Source of the DNA: a bacterium
GTDB lineage: Bacteria > SZUA-182 > SZUA-191
Length of the DNA stretch: 22,589 nucleotides
NCBI GenBank assembly: GCA_003230535.1
Contig: QIEW01000086.1
Span: 1 to 22,589 of the forward strand
Direction: 5' to 3'
Shown in pieces: positions 1 to 7,599 of this stretch (positions within the stretch are counted from its first letter, which is position 1; the number at the start of each line of letters is the position of its first letter). The translations under genes and the position numbers were made by a program. The notes under the pieces are model-generated. The model made no database searches and was not told the DNA's origin. It was given only the letters and a program-made list of their open reading frames with translations.

Positions 1-123
1 AGCGCCACACCCCAGCGCCCTTACTTTAACACAGGTAGGCTCCCTTGTTTATAACCTCCAACATGCTCTAAAACATATTATAGAAAGATCAAAAAAGATC
101 AAAGATGATTAGGTTATCTTTAA

Positions 124-139
124 ATGCAACTTAGTATAG
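124..139. repeat. Single TACTAAGTTGC end motif at the deacetylase stop
   Basis: ATGCAACTTAGTATAG matches, in this orientation, GCAACTTAGTATAAG at 10553-10564. It overlaps the last codons and stop of the deacetylase gene. Positions 1-123 otherwise show only an AT-rich tail without a gene. Confidence 0.4.
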
Positions 140-958
140 GACCTCGGCAAGCGGAGCAAAGGCAAACTCTTCTAGGAGGCGTTTTACCCTCTTTTCCATC
201 TGCTGTCCGAGGTGGTAGTAATGCCTTAGCCGGAGCAAGGGCGGCAGTTTCGCTATTTGGGGTTGCTGGCCGTCCAATTCCCAGGGATGAAAATACACTA
301 CAGCCGGTTTCCCGCGGGAGTTTAACCTGTTGATCCCTTGCCTTGTAATCCAATAGGGGAAGAGTCTCAGGTACCCGCCTCCGGCAATTGGTAAATTGTA
401 GTTCAAAATCCGCCAGGTGGATAAAGGAAACTCATAAATTTTCCCTCTGTCCCTGATAATCTGATGGGGAAAACGATCGCAAGCGGGGAAACCATACCGA
501 TCGTGCACGATGGGAAAGATGCTGGAATCGTAAGAAAACCCCTCTTCTATAAGAATATCCAACGCCCACAGAGAACTCTCCACAATAGAAAAAGTGGGCG
601 CCCTGTATCCTTTTATGGGTTGTGGGATAATATCTTCCAGAATATGCTTTGATTTCTTTAAGTCTGTACGGAACTCAGCCGGCGACTGGTTATAAATGAG
701 TTGATGAGCGTAACCATGACAGCCTATTTCATGACCTTCCTTCCATATCTCATGTATCAGCTCAGGTTCAGTCTCTGCTATCGACCCCAGAACGAAAAAG
801 GTTGCCTTTACATTATAGGAGTTGAGAAGCTCAAGGAGGCGTTCTGTTATGGGCCGGAGGCGTCTGGGGCAGCGCGCCCACATTCCCCGACCGATAGCCC
901 TGGTTAGAGTTTCTGCCTGGTAATACTCCTCAAGGTCAATACTTAACGCATTTATCAT
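131..958 (-). CDS. Polysaccharide deacetylase, NodB-like with DUF3473-type C-terminus
   Basis: Predicted metal-dependent deacetylase acting on N-acetylated polysaccharide, 275 residues. It opens with the NodB-fold core: strand with SIDLEEYYQ (residues 6-14), whose Asp is the expected catalytic or metal residue, then KATFFVLGSIAE (about 50-61) and the metal-site segment HEIGCHGYAHQ (about 75-85). RAPTFSI (about 118-124) is the next family motif. The C-terminal part, with FPLSTWRI, GGGYLRLFP and a late VVYFHPWELD, matches the DUF3473 extension seen in exopolysaccharide or PEP-CTERM-linked deacetylases. No signal peptide is visible, so it is probably cytoplasmic. Its ATG overlaps the fdhD stop by 4 bases (ATGA), suggesting translational coupling, although the functions are not obviously linked. 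The TAA stop lies inside a TATACTAAGTTGC motif shared with other gene ends in this window. No exosortase genes are visible nearby. Confidence 0.88.
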   Translation of the reverse strand: MINALSIDLEEYYQAETLTRAIGRGMWARCPRRLRPITERLLELLNSYNVKATFFVLGSIAETEPELIHEIWKEGHEIGCHGYAHQLIYNQSPAEFRTDLKKSKHILEDIIPQPIKGYRAPTFSIVESSLWALDILIEEGFSYDSSIFPIVHDRYGFPACDRFPHQIIRDRGKIYEFPLSTWRILNYNLPIAGGGYLRLFPYWITRQGINRLNSRGKPAVVYFHPWELDGQQPQIAKLPPLLRLRHYYHLGQQMEKRVKRLLEEFAFAPLAEVLY

Positions 959-1800
959 GATCCGGTTATAGGCGCTCCCGCTACCCGCCGGGAGCCGCTA
1001 AACACTCTCATGCCTCCATGGCGCAGGAAGCCCACCAGGGTGCCGCCCATTCGGCGGGATAACTCCACCGCCAGCCTGCTCACCCCGGATATTGCGGCTA
1101 CAAATGGAAGCTGTGCCCGCAGAGATTTAATAATCATCTCAAAAGTAGCCCGGCTGCTAAGCAGCGCTACTTTGTCTTTAAGCTCCACTCTATGGAGTAA
1201 CGACCAGCCGATTACTTTATCCAGCGCATTGTGACGGCCAATATCCTCGGCACAGAACAGCAGCTCACCTGAGGAGGTAAACAGGGCCGCCGCGTGGGTG
1301 GTGCCGGTTTGGGCATAAAGGGCTTGGCGCTTTTCCATCCGGGCGGGCAGCTCAAGCAGCTCCGGCGGAGCAAATTTAGGGCCGGCATCTACTATGGGAG
1401 TGAGTTGGTCGGATAAATATTCTATGTCGGCTACCCCGCAGAGGGAACATCCTGAGCGTACTTCCAGGTTACGCTTGGTAATCGGGATTCTGGGAGGGTA
1501 GGCTAAGCGCAGGTTCACCACATTAGACGAGGTATGGCCGGAGCCGCAGTGTTCAAGCAGTCTGATTTGCGATAGCCCATCTATCAGCCCTTCTGTAAAA
1601 CAAAACCCCAGGGCAAGCTCTTTATCCAGCCCCGGGGTCGGTGACCCATGAGTTTTTGATCCTGAACTTCCAGAGCCAGGAGTACGCATCAGCGTGGCAT
1701 AAGGCTCCCCGTCAAGGCAAATCTGGAGAGGCTCTTCCACCGCAAGAGGCCGGTCGACCTTCTCCCATCCAACAGAGGGTGTTAGCTGAAAAACTTCCAC
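955..1800 (-). CDS. fdhD: Formate dehydrogenase accessory sulfurtransferase FdhD
   Basis: FdhD passes sulfur, taken from a cysteine desulfurase, to the molybdenum or tungsten bis-MGD cofactor of formate dehydrogenase, which the enzyme needs for activity. The 281-residue product has the family layout: an N-terminal strand region with EEPLQICLDGEPYATLMRTPG (here RTPG is the substrate-side motif), ELALGFCFTEGLI, then the CxxC motif in SGCSLCGVADIE whose cysteines carry the persulfide. Downstream are GTTHAAALF, CAEDIGRHNALDKVIG and LLSSRATFEMIIK, all FdhD signatures. The start taken is GTG at 1798-1800 with no good Shine-Dalgarno sequence, so the exact N-terminus is uncertain. It overlaps the downstream deacetylase gene by 4 bases. 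No formate dehydrogenase subunit gene is in the window. A short linker (about residues 41-53, rich in Gly, Ser and Pro) is an unusual insertion near the N-terminus. Confidence 0.93.
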   Translation of the reverse strand: MEVFQLTPSVGWEKVDRPLAVEEPLQICLDGEPYATLMRTPGSGSSGSKTHGSPTPGLDKELALGFCFTEGLIDGLSQIRLLEHCGSGHTSSNVVNLRLAYPPRIPITKRNLEVRSGCSLCGVADIEYLSDQLTPIVDAGPKFAPPELLELPARMEKRQALYAQTGTTHAAALFTSSGELLFCAEDIGRHNALDKVIGWSLLHRVELKDKVALLSSRATFEMIIKSLRAQLPFVAAISGVSRLAVELSRRMGGTLVGFLRHGGMRVFSGSRRVAGAPITGS

Positions 1801-1895
1801 TGTGTCTAGAGGTATAAGGGACTTAGAATATTTTAACGTACCGTTTGCGGTTTTTTTGGTTCATCCGGTTTGGTGCATCCGGTTTTGTTTTTGTG

Positions 1896-1958
1896 CAGTC
1901 AGGTCCTCAGACCTGACTGGCGGTTTTAGGAGGTGTCAGATTTCCTGAATCTGACACC
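1896..1958. repeat. Two adjacent hairpin palindromes
   Basis: Two perfect inverted repeats lie 12 bases apart in the gene-free stretch 1801-2476. The first (1896-1905 with 1910-1919) has a 10-bp stem and a CTCA loop. The second (1932-1942 with 1948-1958) has an 11-bp stem. Their stems differ in sequence but share a GTCAG-type core with the palindromes at 2160-2218 and 10410-10530. They are not followed by a T tract, so they do not look like terminators. Confidence 0.75.
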
Positions 1959-2159
1959 ATAGAAAAAACATTGCAACAAATCCTAAAACGGTATATTGGA
2001 TATTTACAAGTCCCTAAGTAAGTAAACTTATTGTTAATGAGTAAGGACTGATACCGAACCGCTTTCAAACGATAAACTAGAACTTAGAACTTAGCGCGCC
2101 TTCGGTGCGGACTTTTATCCAAGGTTGGATTGAGCTTGCGAAACACAACAATTCAGATG

Positions 2160-2218
2160 GTGGCAGGTTCAGGAAACCTGCCACTCGTTTAGGCTGTCAG
2201 GTCTGAGGACCCGACAGC
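2160..2218. repeat. Second pair of hairpin palindromes
   Basis: Two more inverted repeats of the same style: 2160-2169 with 2175-2184 (10-bp perfect stem) and 2193-2203 with 2208-2218 (11 bp with one mismatch). The stems read GTGGCAGGTT and GCTGTCAGGTC, so they resemble but do not copy the pair at 1896-1958. The rest of 1801-2476 holds no convincing gene. Confidence 0.72.
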
Positions 2219-2267
2219 ACAAGAAATGAATTACAAGAATATTGGACACTCGTGTTTCGGGAGCGGA

Positions 2268-2337
2268 GTAGGGCTGAACAAGGCGAAGCCGGTTCCGCCT
2301 ATCCTTTGGCGGTTCCGCTTCGCTTGAACCACCCTAC
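2268..2337. repeat. Imperfect inverted repeat, GTAGGG ends
   Basis: A 70-base imperfect palindrome starts with GTAGGGCTGAACAAGGCGAA and ends with the near-complement TTCGCTTGAACCACCCTAC, with a GGTTCCGCC / GGCGGTTCC inner region. It looks like a small miniature-transposon or REP-type relic. No coding capacity is seen. Confidence 0.55.
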
Positions 2338-2370
2338 AAGTTGATTGCATCATATAATAAGACTGGGGTA

Positions 2371-2447
2371 CTTGCAAAAGTGCCAGGGCGGTGGCCCTGG
2401 CCTACCCTATACGGGTAGTGTTGGGAATGACTTTTGCAAGAGGCTCT
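2371..2447. repeat. Small element with CTTGCAAAAGT terminal inverted repeats
   Basis: CTTGCAAAAGT (2371-2381) is repeated inverted at 2430-2440, enclosing two further hairpins: CCAGGGC/GCCCTGG-type at 2383-2400 and CTACCC/GGGTAG at 2402-2418. Read inward from 2447 the right end is AGAGCCTCTTGCAAAAGT, which resembles terminal repeats of insertion sequences that end in CTCTTGCAAAA. It sits about 30 bases downstream of the groEL stop codon and is probably a non-autonomous element. The element at 4154-4274 has related ends. Confidence 0.6.
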
Positions 2448-2476
2448 AATGAAAAACATACGCTGCTTCTAGCCGC

Positions 2477-4105
2477 TTAATACATGTCTCCATAGCCGCC
2501 GCCTGGCGGGATAGGCATCTTTTCTTTCTTCTCAGGGAGTTCTGTGATTACGGCTTCGGTGGTCAGTAGTAAGGCTGAGATACTGGCGGCATTTTGTATG
2601 GCACAGCGGGTAACCTTAGTCGGATCGATTATTCCGGCTTCAAATAGATCCTCAAAAACTTCCTTATCAGCATTGAAACCTATATTGGGCCCTTCCTCTT
2701 TTAGCCGCCCGACGATAATGGAACCTTCATGGCCGGCGTTTTCAGCGATTTTCCGGGCAGGTTCTTCCAGGGCGCGCTTTACAATGGAGACGCCAATCTG
2801 CCGGTCGCCATCCAGTTTTAGGTTTTCCAATGCCGATATACTGCGGAGCAGCGCCACACCTCCGCCGGGAACAATGCCCTCTTCCACCGCGGCCCTGGTG
2901 GCATGCAGGGCATCCTCTATGCGGGCCTTTTTCTCCTTCATCTCAGTCTCGGTAGCCGCTCCGACTTTAATCACCGCCACCCCGCCGGCCAGCTTTGCCA
3001 GTCGTTCCTGGAGCTTTTCTTTGTCGTAATCAGAGGAGCTTTCTTCGATTTGCGTCCGGATTTGCTTTATCCGACCTTCAATAGAGGCTGGTAATCCGGC
3101 GCCCTCCACTATGGTAGTATTATCTTTACTGATGATTACCTTTTTGGCCTGGCCTAAGTCGCCTAAGTCCACAGTCTGTAGTTTAATTCCCAGTTCTTCC
3201 GAGATGAGTCTCCCTTTGGTGAGGGTGGCGATATCTTCTAACATGGCTTTACGGCGGTCCCCAAATCCGGGAGCCTTCACTGCGGCACATTTCAATATGC
3301 CCCGCAATTTGTTTACTACCAGGGTAGCCAGGGCCTCGCCTTCAAGGTCTTCTGCAATAACAAGCAACGGCTTGCCGGTTTTTACCAGCTTCTCTAATAA
3401 CGGTAGAAGATCAGCCACAACGGTTATCTTTTTCTCGTGGATGAGGATATAGGGTTCCTCGAACACAACTTCCATCTTTTCCTGGTTAGTGGTAAAGTAG
3501 GGAGAGAGATACCCGCGGTCAAACTGCATTCCTTCCACCACTTCCAACGACATCTCCATCCCTTTAGCATCTTCGACCGTAATTACGCCATCCTTGCCGA
3601 CCTTCTCCATCGCTTCGGCAATCAGTTCCCCAATCACCATGTCGTTATTGGCCGAGACTGTGCCCACCTGTGAAATTTCCTTTTTCCCGGTTACCGCGAC
3701 CGACTGCTTCTTTAGCTCAGCTACCACTACTTCTACAGCTTTGTCGATGCCGCGCATAAGATCCATCGGATTGCTGCCGGCGGTTAGATTTCTATTCCCT
3801 TCGCTGAAAATTGTCCGCGCCAATAATGTAGCGGTGGTAGTTCCATCCCCAGCGGTGTCTGAAGTTTTGGAGGCCACTTCCTTGAGCATCTGAGCCCCTA
3901 TGTTTTCGTATTTATCGGCGAGTTCTATTTCCTTTGCTACCGTGACGCCATCTTTGGTAATGGTGGGAGAGCCCCATTTCTTATTTAATACCACATTCCG
4001 ACCTTTAGGGCCCAGAGTAACAGATACTGTACGGTTCAGAAGTTCCATCCCGCGCAAAATGCCCCCCCGCGCCTCCTCGCTGTATCTTAGCTGCTTAGCT
4101 GACAT
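2477..4105 (-). CDS. groEL: Chaperonin GroEL (Hsp60)
   Basis: Large subunit of the type I chaperonin, which encloses unfolded proteins in a double ring capped by GroES and uses ATP to drive folding in the cytoplasm. The 542-residue product has the usual length. Visible signatures are [10 protein letters not shown] (31-40), the ATP-site segments [11 protein letters not shown] (from 52) and [10 protein letters not shown] (86-95), and the second equatorial domain with [15 protein letters not shown] (about 405-419). The ATG is preceded by a strong GGAGGGGG ribosome site. The C-terminal tail is short and ends [10 protein letters not shown] rather than the repeated GGM of many homologues. The gene follows groES in the same orientation, but 170 bases separate them because an inverted-repeat element occupies the gap. 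Confidence 0.98.
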   Translation of the reverse strand: MSAKQLRYSEEARGGILRGMELLNRTVSVTLGPKGRNVVLNKKWGSPTITKDGVTVAKEIELADKYENIGAQMLKEVASKTSDTAGDGTTTATLLARTIFSEGNRNLTAGSNPMDLMRGIDKAVEVVVAELKKQSVAVTGKKEISQVGTVSANNDMVIGELIAEAMEKVGKDGVITVEDAKGMEMSLEVVEGMQFDRGYLSPYFTTNQEKMEVVFEEPYILIHEKKITVVADLLPLLEKLVKTGKPLLVIAEDLEGEALATLVVNKLRGILKCAAVKAPGFGDRRKAMLEDIATLTKGRLISEELGIKLQTVDLGDLGQAKKVIISKDNTTIVEGAGLPASIEGRIKQIRTQIEESSSDYDKEKLQERLAKLAGGVAVIKVGAATETEMKEKKARIEDALHATRAAVEEGIVPGGGVALLRSISALENLKLDGDRQIGVSIVKRALEEPARKIAENAGHEGSIIVGRLKEEGPNIGFNADKEVFEDLFEAGIIDPTKVTRCAIQNAASISALLLTTEAVITELPEKKEKMPIPPGGGYGDMY

Positions 4106-4153
4106 ACCCCCTCCTTCTCTAATATGCTTCCATTTTGGTTATTCTATGATGGC

Positions 4154-4274
4154 CTCGCAAAAAGTTGTCATTCCCACGAAAGTGGGAATCCATGCCGACT
4201 TTAACTATCTGAAAACACTGGATTCCCGTTTGCACGGGAATGACGTAAACATGTGTTTTCCGACTTTTTACGAG
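4154..4274. repeat. Inverted-repeat element between groES and groEL
   Basis: A 121-base element with terminal inverted repeats CTCGCAAAAAGT (4154-4165) and ACTTTTTACGAG (4263-4274). Inside are two further inverted pieces: CATTCCCACGAAAGTGGGAAT (a hairpin) and GATTCCCGTTTGCACGGGAAT, facing each other. This CATTCCC...GGGAAT pattern is a widespread bacterial dispersed repeat. It begins one base after the groES stop codon and ends about 49 bases before the groEL start, so it would be transcribed within the operon mRNA as a structured spacer. Confidence 0.75.
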
Positions 4275-4275
4275 T

Positions 4276-4566
4276 TCAGCATTCTATAATACCTAGGATT
4301 TCAGTTTCAGACATAATCAGATATTCGTCGTCGTCGATATTTATTTCTGTTCCGGAATATTTTCCGAATAGCACCTCGTTTCCTTCTTTAACGTCCAAGG
4401 CCCGGCGCTGACCATTTTCCAACAGCTTACCTTTACCCACAGCCACCACCTTGCCCCGCTGGGGTTTCTCCTTGGCGGTTTCAGGGATAATAATTCCACT
4501 CTTCTTAACATCTTCCGCCTCTATTCTCTTCACGAGCACCCTGTCCTGCAATGGATCTATTCTCAT
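4276..4566 (-). CDS. groES: Co-chaperonin GroES (Hsp10)
   Basis: Forms the seven-membered lid that closes the GroEL cavity. The 96-residue product is full length. It starts [20 protein letters not shown], carries the mobile-loop region [18 protein letters not shown] (about 21-38) with the IIIP-type GroEL contact, then [20 protein letters not shown] and [16 protein letters not shown] sits 8 bases before the ATG. A sigma70-like promoter is seen upstream at 4638-4666. No CIRCE operator (TTAGCACTC-N9-GAGTGCTAA) is visible upstream, so HrcA control of the usual kind is not supported. It is the first gene of a two-gene operon with groEL. Confidence 0.98.
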   Translation of the reverse strand: MRIDPLQDRVLVKRIEAEDVKKSGIIIPETAKEKPQRGKVVAVGKGKLLENGQRRALDVKEGNEVLFGKYSGTEINIDDDEYLIMSETEILGIIEC

Positions 4567-4637
4567 TATTAATACCTCCTGTTAACTATTCACGTATTCC
4601 ATAAGCAAAGGCTTATTCAGCTAATAATCAAGGTGGA

Positions 4638-4666
4638 TTTATAACACAACCGGTATAAAATTGCAA
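4638..4666 (-). promoter_or_regulatory. Sigma70-like promoter for groES-groEL
   Basis: On the minus strand TTGCAA (4661-4666) is followed, after a 17-base spacer, by TATAAA (4638-4643), a good match to -35 and -10 boxes. It would give a leader of about 65 bases before groES. It lies between the groES gene and repeat copy A, so the repeat is upstream of this promoter rather than within the transcript it would make. Confidence 0.6.
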
Positions 4667-4689
4667 GATATTTTTGTTGTTTGATAAAA

Positions 4690-4850
4690 CCCGAATAATT
4701 CGGGATCATAACACGCTTCCGTTGGTCGCTTTCATAGCGGGAGTTTTCGGTGATGTGTATGAGCCATTTTGTTTTTTGTTTGACCGTTATTCTATAAGTA
4801 GCTGTATTCAAATAACATCATCAATGTTTACCGTGGATTTATGAATAATA
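4690..4850 (-). repeat. ~160-bp dispersed repeat, copy A (upstream of groES)
   Basis: Reading on the minus strand, this copy runs from ATTATTCATAAATCC (near 4850) through CGGTCAAA, ATGGCTCATA, CCGAAAACTCCCGCTATG and GCGACCAA to the end hairpin CCCGAATTATTCGGG (4690-4704). The same order of blocks is found in copies B (8868-9176), C (16062-16221) and D (17711-17872). A short minus-strand open frame across it is a by-product of the repeat and is not called as a gene. The copy sits between the divergent groES and rpsO promoters. Confidence 0.82.
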
Positions 4851-4863
4851 CGGGAAAATTGAT

Positions 4864-4892
4864 TTGACTTTACAATCATATTTGCTTATGCT
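4864..4892 (+). promoter_or_regulatory. Sigma70-like promoter for rpsO-pnp
   Basis: TTGACT (4864-4869), a 17-base spacer and TATGCT (4887-4892) match -35 and -10 boxes. It lies about 80 bases before rpsO and points toward it. No other gene occupies this part of the divergent region 4567-4973. Confidence 0.6.
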
Positions 4893-4973
4893 ATATTTCT
4901 TCAAAAAAGCGGTGGTGTTTTACAGTTTGTTTTGTGTTTGTTTTTGTTACTTTATTGTTTTAAGGAGTGAGGA

Positions 4974-5243
4974 ATGGCCTTTACTAAAGAGAGAAAGAGT
5001 ACCCTTATTTCCGAGTACCGCCAGCATGATAAAGATACGGGCTCGTCGGAGGTGCAGATTGCGCTGCTTACCGACCGTATCCGGTATCTTACTGAACATT
5101 TTAAGCTGCATCCCAAAGATCATCATTCCCGAAGAGGGTTATTGCAGTTGGTAGGGCAAAGGCGGAGTTTACTTGCCTATCTTAAACGTGAAACTCCGGA
5201 ACGTTATCAAACGTTGATTGCTCGCCTTGGTTTAAGGAAGTAA
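4974..5243 (+). CDS. rpsO: 30S ribosomal protein S15
   Basis: Binds 16S rRNA early in assembly of the small subunit platform. The 89-residue product has the normal length and all family landmarks: [30 protein letters not shown] (residues 3-32, with the GSSEVQ turn), [32 protein letters not shown] and the terminal ARLGLRK. AAGGAGTGAGG lies just before the ATG. The rpsO-pnp order is conserved in many bacteria. The 5' end of the mRNA is a possible site for S15 autoregulation, which is known in other species, but I cannot identify the structure here. Confidence 0.98.
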   Translation: MAFTKERKSTLISEYRQHDKDTGSSEVQIALLTDRIRYLTEHFKLHPKDHHSRRGLLQLVGQRRSLLAYLKRETPERYQTLIARLGLRK

Positions 5244-5317
5244 GTATCTAAGGGAGCGGGAGTGTCTGGGCGCGATAAGCGCATAAAAATACTGAAAGTG
5301 TTAAAGGGAGCTATCGA

Positions 5318-7426
5318 ATGGTGCATAAGGTTGGATTGTCTTTAGATGGAAAAGAACTTTCGTTGGAGAGCGGTAGAATGGCTGGGCAAGCCCATGGAGC
5401 GGTACTGGTCCAGTATGGAGACACAGTAGTTTTGGCCACGGCGGTTGTGGCTGAGGAACCAAGGGAAGGGGGGGATTTTCTCCCTTTGACGGTAAATTAT
5501 TTAGAGAAAGCCTATGCGGCGGGCAAGATCCCGGGAGGCTTTTTTAAAAGAGAAGGACGGCCTGGAGAAAAGGAAACGCTTACTTCCCGCTTAATAGATC
5601 GAACTATGCGGCCTCTTTTCCCGGATAATTTTTATAATGAAACGCAGGTTATTATTATTGTATTATCTGCCGATCAGGAGAACGATCCTGACATCCTGGC
5701 ATTAATCGGCGCATCCGCCGCCATTACCCTTTCTCCTATTCCCTTCCCCCTGCCGGTTGCCGGAGTGCGGATAGGGGAGGAAAACGGTAACTGGGTGATT
5801 AATCCCACCTACGCTCAGCTTGAGAAAAGTTCTGTCGATATTGTGATCGCCGGCACTGAAGATGCTATCGTGATGGTTGAGGGATCGGCTAATGAAATTC
5901 CTGAGGAACGTTTGCTGGAGGCTATCTTCTTTGCCCATGATGCCATCCGCAAAGTAATACAGGCCCAGAAACAACTTCGGGACCTGTGCGGTCAGCCTGA
6001 CATGGAAGTACCGGTGAGGGCGGTGTTGGCGCCTGAGTTGGAAGCTAAAGTCAGGGAACTGGCGCTGGAAGGAATTCGGGAGTGCATTGTTACCCCTGAC
6101 AAGCAGGAGCGTCGAAAGAAGAAAAATCAGGTGTTTGAAGAGGTTGTCAGTGCGCTGGGGATTGATGATGAGCAGGTGGTTAATCTTGTTAAAGATTGGT
6201 TAGATAAGGCAAGCCGGGAGGAACTCCGGCAGCTGGTCCTTGACAAGAGCGTCCGGGCCGATGGCCGGGGTCTTGCTGATCTGAGGCAGATTACCTGTGA
6301 AGTGGGGGTGCTCCCCAGGACGCATGGTTCGGCCTTGTTCACCCGCGGAGAGACGCAAGCCTTGGCGATTACTACTTTGGGGTCCTCCTCCGATGAGCAA
6401 AAAATTGACGCTCTAGAGGGTGCGAGCTATAAAAGCTTCATGCTGCATTATAATTTCCCACCCTTCTGCGTCGGCGAGGCCTCTTTCCTGCGTCCGCCGG
6501 GCCGCCGGGAAATAGGTCATGGGAATCTGGCGGCGAGGTCTATCAAGCCGGTGTTGCCGCCGGAAGAGAGCTTTCCCTATACTATTCGGATCGTATCTGA
6601 TATTCTGTCCTCAAACGGCTCATCTTCCATGGCCTCTGTCTGCGGGTCGTCATTATCATTAATGGATGCCGGCGTTCCTATTAAAACGGCGGTGGCAGGC
6701 GTTGCTATGGGGTTGATTAAAGAGGATGATAAGGTAGCTGTTTTGAGCGACATCCTGGGTCTGGAAGATCGTATCGGTGATATGGACTTTAAAGTTGCGG
6801 GGACTAAAACGGGGATTACCGCCATCCAGATGGATATCAAAATCAAAGGCGTTACTGAGGAGCTTATCAGCCAGGCGCTGACCCAGGCAAAAGATAATCG
6901 GATGCAAATACTCAAAAAAATGGAAGATGCTTTACCGGAACCCCGCGCCGAGCTTTCCCAGTTTGCTCCCCGGATTATCACTACTCAGGTAAAACCGGAT
7001 AAAGTCCGGGATGTAATTGGTCCTGGCGGCAAAGTTATCAAAAGCATTGTTGAGCGGACCGGGGCCCAGATTGATATTGAAGATGACGGCAGTATAAAAA
7101 TTGCCGCTCCCACCCAGGAAGCGGCGGAGGAGGCTCTTAAGATTATCAATGAGATTACCCGCGAGGTATGCGCCGGTGAAATCTTTACCGGTAAGGTTAC
7201 TCGAATGGGGGATTCATGGGTTCTGGTGGAAATTTTGCCCCGCACGGAAGGGCTGCTCCATATCTCCCAGATGGCCGCTTACCGCGTTCAGCGCGTAGAG
7301 GATGAGGTGAAGCTAGGGGATAAAGTCACGGTAAAAGTGATTGAAGTGGATCGTAACACTGGTAGAATTAAATTGAGCCGTAAAGCCGTCATTGGGCATA
7401 AAGATAGTCCGGCTAAAGGGGCGTAG
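5318..7426 (+). CDS. pnp: Polyribonucleotide nucleotidyltransferase (PNPase)
   Basis: Phosphorolytic 3'-5' exoribonuclease of the RNA degradosome that releases nucleoside diphosphates and can also add tails. The 702-residue product has the complete domain order: first RNase PH domain (about 1-145, with FLPLTVNYLEKAYAAGKIPGG-like region and FKREGRP), helical domain (about 150-235), second catalytic RNase PH domain (about 310-540, with SNGSSSMASVCG and the metal-binding GDMDFKVAG), KH domain (about 555-615, with VIGPGGKVIKSI) and S1 domain (about 622-692). It starts 74 bases after rpsO with an AAAGGGAG ribosome site, so the two are likely co-transcribed. The spacer holds a small GCGC...GCGC hairpin. 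Regulation through RNase III processing of the leader is known in enteric bacteria and is not demonstrable here. Confidence 0.98.
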   Translation: MVHKVGLSLDGKELSLESGRMAGQAHGAVLVQYGDTVVLATAVVAEEPREGGDFLPLTVNYLEKAYAAGKIPGGFFKREGRPGEKETLTSRLIDRTMRPLFPDNFYNETQVIIIVLSADQENDPDILALIGASAAITLSPIPFPLPVAGVRIGEENGNWVINPTYAQLEKSSVDIVIAGTEDAIVMVEGSANEIPEERLLEAIFFAHDAIRKVIQAQKQLRDLCGQPDMEVPVRAVLAPELEAKVRELALEGIRECIVTPDKQERRKKKNQVFEEVVSALGIDDEQVVNLVKDWLDKASREELRQLVLDKSVRADGRGLADLRQITCEVGVLPRTHGSALFTRGETQALAITTLGSSSDEQKIDALEGASYKSFMLHYNFPPFCVGEASFLRPPGRREIGHGNLAARSIKPVLPPEESFPYTIRIVSDILSSNGSSSMASVCGSSLSLMDAGVPIKTAVAGVAMGLIKEDDKVAVLSDILGLEDRIGDMDFKVAGTKTGITAIQMDIKIKGVTEELISQALTQAKDNRMQILKKMEDALPEPRAELSQFAPRIITTQVKPDKVRDVIGPGGKVIKSIVERTGAQIDIEDDGSIKIAAPTQEAAEEALKIINEITREVCAGEIFTGKVTRMGDSWVLVEILPRTEGLLHISQMAAYRVQRVEDEVKLGDKVTVKVIEVDRNTGRIKLSRKAVIGHKDSPAKGA

Positions 7427-7448
7427 AACTTCTCTTGGAAGATATAAA

Positions 7449-7496
7449 CAGCAGGATGTTAATTGCAATGGCAACCATCCTGCTGTATTTGTTGCT
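7449..7496 (+). terminator. Probable terminator after pnp
   Basis: CAGCAGGATG (7449-7458) pairs perfectly with CATCCTGCTG (7476-7485), with a smaller TTGC/GCAA hairpin inside the loop. It is followed by TATTTGTTGCTTT, a broken T-rich run. Its place 22 bases after the pnp stop supports an intrinsic terminator, although the T tract is weak. Confidence 0.6.
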
Positions 7497-7525
7497 TTAC
7501 ATGTAATATTAAAATGACCTATACT
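7496..7525 (+). promoter_or_regulatory. Weak promoter candidate for the M16 peptidase gene
   Basis: TTACAT (7496-7501) and TATACT (7520-7525) are separated by 18 bases and lie between the pnp terminator and the next gene. The -35 match is partial. Confidence 0.35.
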
Positions 7526-7599
7526 ATATTAGGGCTTCCGGGGTATCCTGGCGGGATAGAAATTAAGCAGGTTCTGTGAGAGAGGGGAAATAATAAGAA

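Noticed and set aside
1846-1860. Terminator at ACCGTTTGCGGTTTTTTT
   Set aside because: The stem is only four base pairs and no plus-strand gene precedes it.
1896-2218. CRISPR-like array in the gene-free stretch
   Set aside because: The repeated units are palindromes with different sequences and irregular spacing, not direct repeats with unique spacers, and no cas gene is present.
4617-4811. Minus-strand open frame of 64 codons upstream of groES
   Set aside because: It runs through repeat copy A and the groES promoter; the same frame is broken in copy B and there is no ribosome site. It is a by-product of the repeat.
4567-4973. CIRCE operator for the chaperonin operon
   Set aside because: No TTAGCACTC or GAGTGCTAA half-site is present in the upstream region.
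4864-5154. Open frame of 96 codons overlapping rpsO
   Set aside because: It is an out-of-frame shadow of the rpsO promoter and coding sequence, without family features.
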